Assembly (NCBI GenBank): GCA_014378345.1
Contig: JACMNW010000087.1
Span: 1-25,026, forward strand
DNA length: 25,026 nt
From: Pseudorhodobacter sp.
GTDB lineage: Bacteria; Pseudomonadota; Alphaproteobacteria; Rhodobacterales; Rhodobacteraceae
Direction of reading: 5' to 3'
Part shown: positions 23,482 through 25,026 of the stretch, one piece after another
How positions within the stretch are numbered: position 1 is the stretch's first letter
Layout: each line of letters starts with the position of its first letter
Position numbers and translations under genes: made by a program
Notes under the pieces: generated by a model
What the model saw: only the letters and a program-made list of their open reading frames with translations
What the model was told of the DNA's origin: nothing
Databases searched by the model: none

Positions 23482-24284
23482 TCGGCAGCAGTCCCTATCA
23501 CCATGCCATCGTAGGCGGGGGTCACCCCGGCGGGCAATTCGCCAATCAGCGTGGCATAATCCAGATCGACATGCATATTGGTCAGCACCGCACGCTTTGG
23601 CTTGGCCCGCGCGATCCATTCCAGCGATAGCGCCAGATGCGCATGGGTCGGGTGCGGCTTGCGGCGCAGTGCGTCCAGCACCCAGACATCCAAGCGCATG
23701 AGGTGATGCCAGCTTTCGGGTGGAATTTCAATGACATCCGGAAGGTAAGCCAGCGGGCCTATGCGAAAACCAAGCGCGTCCATCTCGCCATGTTCCACGC
23801 AGAAGGGCGTAAAGGTGATGGCCCCGCCAGCCCCAGGCACGTCAACCGGACCGTCGATGGGGTGCAGGTCAAGGATCTGTGGATAAGCTGATCCTTCTGC
23901 CTGCACGAAGGCATAGCCAAACCGCGCCATCAGGGCGGCTTGGGTTGGTGCATCGGCCCAGACAGGCAAGCGTCGGCGCAGGTTGAACACGATCTGGCGC
24001 AGATCGTCGATGCCATGCATGTGGTCGGCGTGGGAATGGGTGTAGACCACGCCATCAAGCGTGCCGACGCCCGCATCAAGAAGTTGTTCGCGCATATCGG
24101 GTGACGTGTCGATCAATACGCGGGTGGTGCCCGCATCGGTGATCCGTTCCACCAGCATGGAGCAGCGGCGGCGGCGGTTTTTGGGGTTGTCAGGGTCGCA
24201 GTCACCCCATTCGCCGCCTAAGCGGGGCACGCCGCCTGATGATCCACAGCCCAAAATTGTAAAGCGCAGTTTTGCCATGATCAT
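23478..24284 (-). CDS. MBL-fold metallo-hydrolase, PhnP-like
   Basis: 268 aa, cytoplasmic. The start LRFTILGCGSSGGVPRLGG and the Cys29/Cys41 stretch (GDCDPDNPKNRRRRC) are typical of the PhnP-like branch of the metallo-beta-lactamase superfamily. The metal site is THSHADH (H83, H85, D87, H88), with further conserved histidines downstream (for example FCVEHGEMDALGF). E. coli PhnP cleaves a cyclic ribose phosphate, but these stand-alone homologues are uncharacterised, so the substrate here is unknown. The gene starts at ATG 24284, overlapping the TatD stop as ATGA; ATG 24278 is an alternative. It lies between tatD and the AEC transporter, with 4-bp overlaps at both ends. Confidence 0.88.
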   Translation of the reverse strand: MIMAKLRFTILGCGSSGGVPRLGGEWGDCDPDNPKNRRRRCSMLVERITDAGTTRVLIDTSPDMREQLLDAGVGTLDGVVYTHSHADHMHGIDDLRQIVFNLRRRLPVWADAPTQAALMARFGYAFVQAEGSAYPQILDLHPIDGPVDVPGAGGAITFTPFCVEHGEMDALGFRIGPLAYLPDVIEIPPESWHHLMRLDVWVLDALRRKPHPTHAHLALSLEWIARAKPKRAVLTNMHVDLDYATLIGELPAGVTPAYDGMVIGTAAE

Positions 24285-25026
24285 ACCACCTTAGCGCGGG
24301 TGAACAGGCGGTCAAAATTGGCGGATGTGGTGGCGGCGAATTCTGCGACGCTTAGGCCAAACACCTTTGCCCCAGCCGCCGCCGTGTGGGCGGTATAGGC
24401 GGGCTCGTTCCGCCTGCCCCGGAAAGGGGGGGGCGCAAGATACGGGCTGTCGGTTTCCAACAAGATGCGGTCCAACGGAGCGGCCGCGAAAATGTCGCGT
24501 AAGTCTTGGCTTTTGGGAAAGGTCGCGATGCCAGACATCGACAGATAAAAGCCAAGTTCCAAGGCCGCCTTCGCCAAACCTTCGCCAGATGAAAAGCAAT
24601 GCATGACACACGAATAGGGTTTGCTCTTAAAGCCTTCTGTCAAGATCGCTGCCATATCGTCATCCGCCCCGCGCGCATGGATGATCAGGGGCAGCCCGGT
24701 TTCCTGTGCTGCCTCGATATGCACGCGCAGGCTGGTTTGCTGGATGGATTTGGACTCGGCTGTGTAGTGATAATCCAGCCCCGTCTCCCCAATGCCTACA
24801 AACTTCGGATGCGCCGCGAGCGCCACCAGTTCCGCCACTGTCGCCATCGGTTCGTCGACCGCACTCATCGGGTGGGTGCCTGCGGCGTAGAATACGGGCG
24901 GGTAAGCCTCGGCGATGGCGCGCACCTTGGGCTCATTGCGCAGCGGCGTGCAGATTGTGACCATGCGGGTGACACCCGCTGCTTGCGCGCGGGCGATCAG
25001 GGCAGGCACTTCGCCGTCGAAATCAG
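24281..25026 (-). CDS. TatD-family metal-dependent hydrolase, N-terminus outside window
   Basis: 248 residues are visible; the frame remains open at the right edge, where it reads DFDGEVPALIARAQAAG, the region just after the N-terminal HCHLD metal motif. Visible TatD motifs are GTHP, GETGLDYHY, LIIHAR, VMHCFSSG and ETDSPYLAP, in the right order. The family comprises metal-dependent 3'-5' DNases and related phosphoesterases acting in the cytoplasm. About 15-25 residues are missing at the N-terminus. A GTG at 25009 should not be taken as the start. The MBL-fold gene overlaps its stop by 4 bp. Confidence 0.92.
   Translation of the reverse strand, partial: DFDGEVPALIARAQAAGVTRMVTICTPLRNEPKVRAIAEAYPPVFYAAGTHPMSAVDEPMATVAELVALAAHPKFVGIGETGLDYHYTAESKSIQQTSLRVHIEAAQETGLPLIIHARGADDDMAAILTEGFKSKPYSCVMHCFSSGEGLAKAALELGFYLSMSGIATFPKSQDLRDIFAAAPLDRILLETDSPYLAPPPFRGRRNEPAYTAHTAAAGAKVFGLSVAEFAATTSANFDRLFTRAKVV

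Overview
The window looks like chromosomal DNA of an alphaproteobacterium of the order Rhodobacterales (Roseobacter/Paracoccus relatives). The grounds are a Paracoccus-type cytochrome c550 and aa3 oxidase subunit I (including the periplasmic Cys pair), the DUF6476/rluD and ctaD/DUF2244 neighbourhoods, several Pot-type ABC transporters, and a GC-rich, densely packed layout with many GTG/TTG starts. The genus cannot be decided from the sequence alone. There is no sign of phage, IS elements, plasmid functions or CRISPR.

Layout. (1) 1-6241, minus strand: a catabolic/uptake cassette reading amidase - potA - potB - potC - potD - amidase (the last runs off the left edge), i.e. a complete Pot-type ABC importer bracketed by two amidase-signature enzymes. 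(2) 6331-8103, minus: a membrane hybrid histidine kinase cut in two by a single in-frame TAA. (3) 8164-9529: a small membrane protein (DUF6476 type) and an RluD-type pseudouridine synthase, head to head with overlapping start codons. (4) 9535-12117: a flavin-dependent oxidoreductase (minus), divergent from a Rid-family protein and a DUF1028 protein (plus), possibly one metabolic unit. (5) 12150-15890, minus: DUF2244 membrane protein, cytochrome c oxidase subunit I, cytochrome c550 and octanoyltransferase LipB, which covers respiration and lipoate attachment. (6) 15969-17507: a secreted protein with a glycine zipper and a peptidoglycan-binding domain, then a terminator and tRNA-Leu(GAG). (7) 18001-22533, plus: a second, differently ordered Pot-type ABC importer (ATPase - binding protein - terminator - permease - permease). 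(8) 22543-25026, minus: TatD-type nuclease (cut by the right edge), MBL-fold hydrolase and AEC-family transporter, joined by 4-bp ATGA overlaps.

How it works together. The amidase/Pot cassette suggests uptake and hydrolysis of an amide or acylated amine, though the substrate is not readable from sequence. Both Pot binding proteins lack the Asp of the W-x-G-D polyamine-site motif. Electrons from cytochrome bc1 would pass through c550 to the oxidase containing CtaD. The points most worth a second look are the nonsense-split kinase, the two-amidase transporter cassette, the Rid protein without its catalytic arginine next to DUF1028, and the overlapping start codons at 8485-8488. I did not find a clearly new defence or mobile system.
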